DNA of 21,817 bases from a virus, in the IMG/VR virus record IMGVR_UViG_3300043772_000219, positions 1 to 21,817 of that record; one strand, given 5' to 3'. How positions within the stretch are numbered: position 1 is the first letter of the stretch; each line of letters begins with the position of its first letter. The position numbers were made by a program, and so were the translations under genes. The notes under the pieces were generated by a model, which was not told where the DNA came from, made no database searches, and saw only the letters and a list, made by a program, of their open reading frames with translations. Positions 20,779 through 21,817 of this stretch are shown here, in pieces.

Positions 20779-20790
20779 TTTATTTTATTT

Positions 20791-21375
20791 TTATTTGTTT
20801 AATAAAGCGTTTCTAAATTTTTCAATTCTACTGTACTTCATATCGTGTGTAGTTACGTTAGAACCGAATGTTTGTTTTGGTTGCGCAATAGGTTCAGCGT
20901 TAGGTGTCTTAGTAAGTGCTTCTATTAATTCAGCTACTTGACTAAAGCCATTCTTAACTTTTGCCTCTAATTGTGCTACTTGTGTTTTAAGATTTTCATT
21001 TTCAGACACTAAAGCAGCGATTTCGTCAGCCATTTTTTCGTCAATCTTGTTACCCATTTCAGCAGGTACTTCTTCAGCTTCTTTTGCTTCAGCTTCTGGA
21101 GTTTCGATTGATAAAATTTTTGCAGCTTCGTCTAATACGATTTTAGTTCCGTCTGCTAATTGGTGTTCGCCAACAGGAGCAGGTGTTCCATCTGCTAATG
21201 TAACTTCTCCACCGATAGCAAGTTCGCTAATCATAACCTTTGTACCATCTAAAAGGCTATACTCAGCAAATGTAACAGGTACTTCTTCGATTGGTGCTTC
21301 AGTAGGTGTTTCTACTTGTGGCATATCTTCGAATAAAGCCCTAATTTGCATAATTGCATCTTTTGCGTTCATCAT
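20791..21375 (-). CDS. Scaffold-like capsid assembly protein
   Basis: The 194-residue acidic protein has a beta-rich module (residues 36-90) with repeated DGT turns (LLDGTKVMI, TLADGT, LADGTKIVL) and a charged coiled coil (residues 112-155, DEIAALVSENENLKTQVAQL). It ends in a basic tail (KYSRIEKFRNALLNK). Coiled coil plus basic C-terminus, encoded between the maturation protease and capsid, fits a scaffolding protein that binds capsid subunits and is later cleaved. The start could be the first or second Met. Confidence 0.75.
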   Translation of the reverse strand: MMNAKDAIMQIRALFEDMPQVETPTEAPIEEVPVTFAEYSLLDGTKVMISELAIGGEVTLADGTPAPVGEHQLADGTKIVLDEAAKILSIETPEAEAKEAEEVPAEMGNKIDEKMADEIAALVSENENLKTQVAQLEAKVKNGFSQVAELIEALTKTPNAEPIAQPKQTFGSNVTTHDMKYSRIEKFRNALLNK

Positions 21376-21411
21376 TCTTTTTGTTTAAATATTAATAAAA
21401 GATTTTGTTTA

Positions 21412-21817
21412 TCATTTAACCCGTTGCAATATTTCCTTTATTGCATTCATAAGTTCTTGTTCTTTGCTTGGCTTTGTCTTGTAGGTAAATAACCCCTCTA
21501 CGCTAAAGCCTTTAAATTTGCCCTCTTTAACATCGTTCCATACGCCTTCGTTATCTACCTTAAAAGAACCAAACCACGAGCCGTCAGGTGCATCTTCAAA
21601 ACCCTTCATTGGTAAAATGCCACGGCTTTCGTCTGTAATAAAGCTTTCAAACATAGTAACACCATCTACCTGAGCATTAGGAGAGTGCATCAAGTTTACG
21701 TTTGATTGGTAGCCTCTTTTGAAAAACTTTTGCGCAATCTTAAAAATAGTATCTTTACTAAAGACCACATAATAATCCCCGTAAGTAGCATCACTGCGAA
21801 AAATAGGTACATCAGCA
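21412..21817 (-). CDS. XkdF-like prohead protease, N-terminus missing
   Basis: The frame is open to the window edge; upstream of the GTG at 21768 it continues in frame as ADVPIFRSDATYGDYY, so the true start lies outside. The visible part matches the XkdF-like serine protease of phage heads. VNLMHSPNAQVDG carries the probable catalytic His, FESFITDES follows, and GKFKGFSVEGLF carries the probable nucleophile Ser in GFSVEG. Its likely substrates are the scaffold and capsid N-termini of the two following genes. The C-terminus is a short Lys/Glu-rich helix. Confidence 0.88.
   Translation of the reverse strand, partial: ADVPIFRSDATYGDYYVVFSKDTIFKIAQKFFKRGYQSNVNLMHSPNAQVDGVTMFESFITDESRGILPMKGFEDAPDGSWFGSFKVDNEGVWNDVKEGKFKGFSVEGLFTYKTKPSKEQELMNAIKEILQRVK

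Overview
The window is a compact piece of a tailed-phage (Caudoviricetes) genome or prophage. Every convincing gene lies on the minus strand, so transcription runs from high to low coordinates. A Bacteroidota host (Flavobacterium-like) is inferred from the high A+T content, the weak use of Shine-Dalgarno sites, promoter matches of the Bacteroidota type (TTG, 19-nt spacer, TAnnTTTG), and protein families common in Bacteroidota phages (ERMRI-repeat tail fibre, HTH_39-like protein, DUF1376-type replication protein). Genes are packed with ATGA or TAATG junctions, and several are too short to be picked up by routine ORF calling. No integrase, CI-like repressor, terminase or tape measure gene is visible, so lifestyle and tail type cannot be settled.

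Late half (21817 to about 8128). The order is head maturation protease (XkdF type, truncated by the window edge), scaffold-like protein, major capsid protein, an abundant-looking structural protein, a small conserved protein, portal fused to winged-helix and MuF-like domains, head-tail connector, a tiny ORF, tail completion-like protein, and a 1411-residue repeat-rich fibre. Two conserved small proteins follow, then a lysis cassette (one-TM holin candidate, unimolecular spanin, GH24 lysozyme, two-TM holin candidate), a DEDDy exonuclease, a MazG-like mini-protein and a GNAT acetyltransferase. Good intrinsic terminators follow the capsid gene and the structural gene after it.

Control region (7949-8127). 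An AT-rich gap of about 180 bp holds a TATATTTG element just upstream of the early operon, two inverted repeats that could be operators, and a weak terminator-like hairpin.

Early half (7948 to 1). Two unknown small proteins lead into ERF annealing protein, an unknown protein, an HTH_39-like protein, a mini-protein with an SSB-like tail, and a DnaA domain-IV-only protein. Next comes a striking regulatory leader, then a DUF1376-type replication protein, a replication-associated protein and a VRR-NUC nuclease. These are followed by a sigma-like factor, two small proteins, a GT4-like glycosyltransferase, a conserved WDAWGG-type protein, an HNH endonuclease, a methyltransferase, a 40-aa basic protein, an unknown protein, a ParB-domain protein and a truncated unknown gene.

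The most interesting segment is about 5214-6457, which looks like a self-contained replication control module. A DnaA domain IV without its ATPase is followed by a near-perfect Bacteroidota promoter. The predicted leader of about 94 nt folds into two hairpins whose loops are complementary over 7-8 nt; the second hairpin is a terminator whose U-tract abuts the start codon of the replication gene. Inside that gene, CATATG-centred repeats at 11-12 bp spacing sit beside a 45-bp tract with only two G/C bases, an architecture reminiscent of the lambda origin inside gene O. All functional statements come from reading the sequence and remembered family motifs; no database search was possible.
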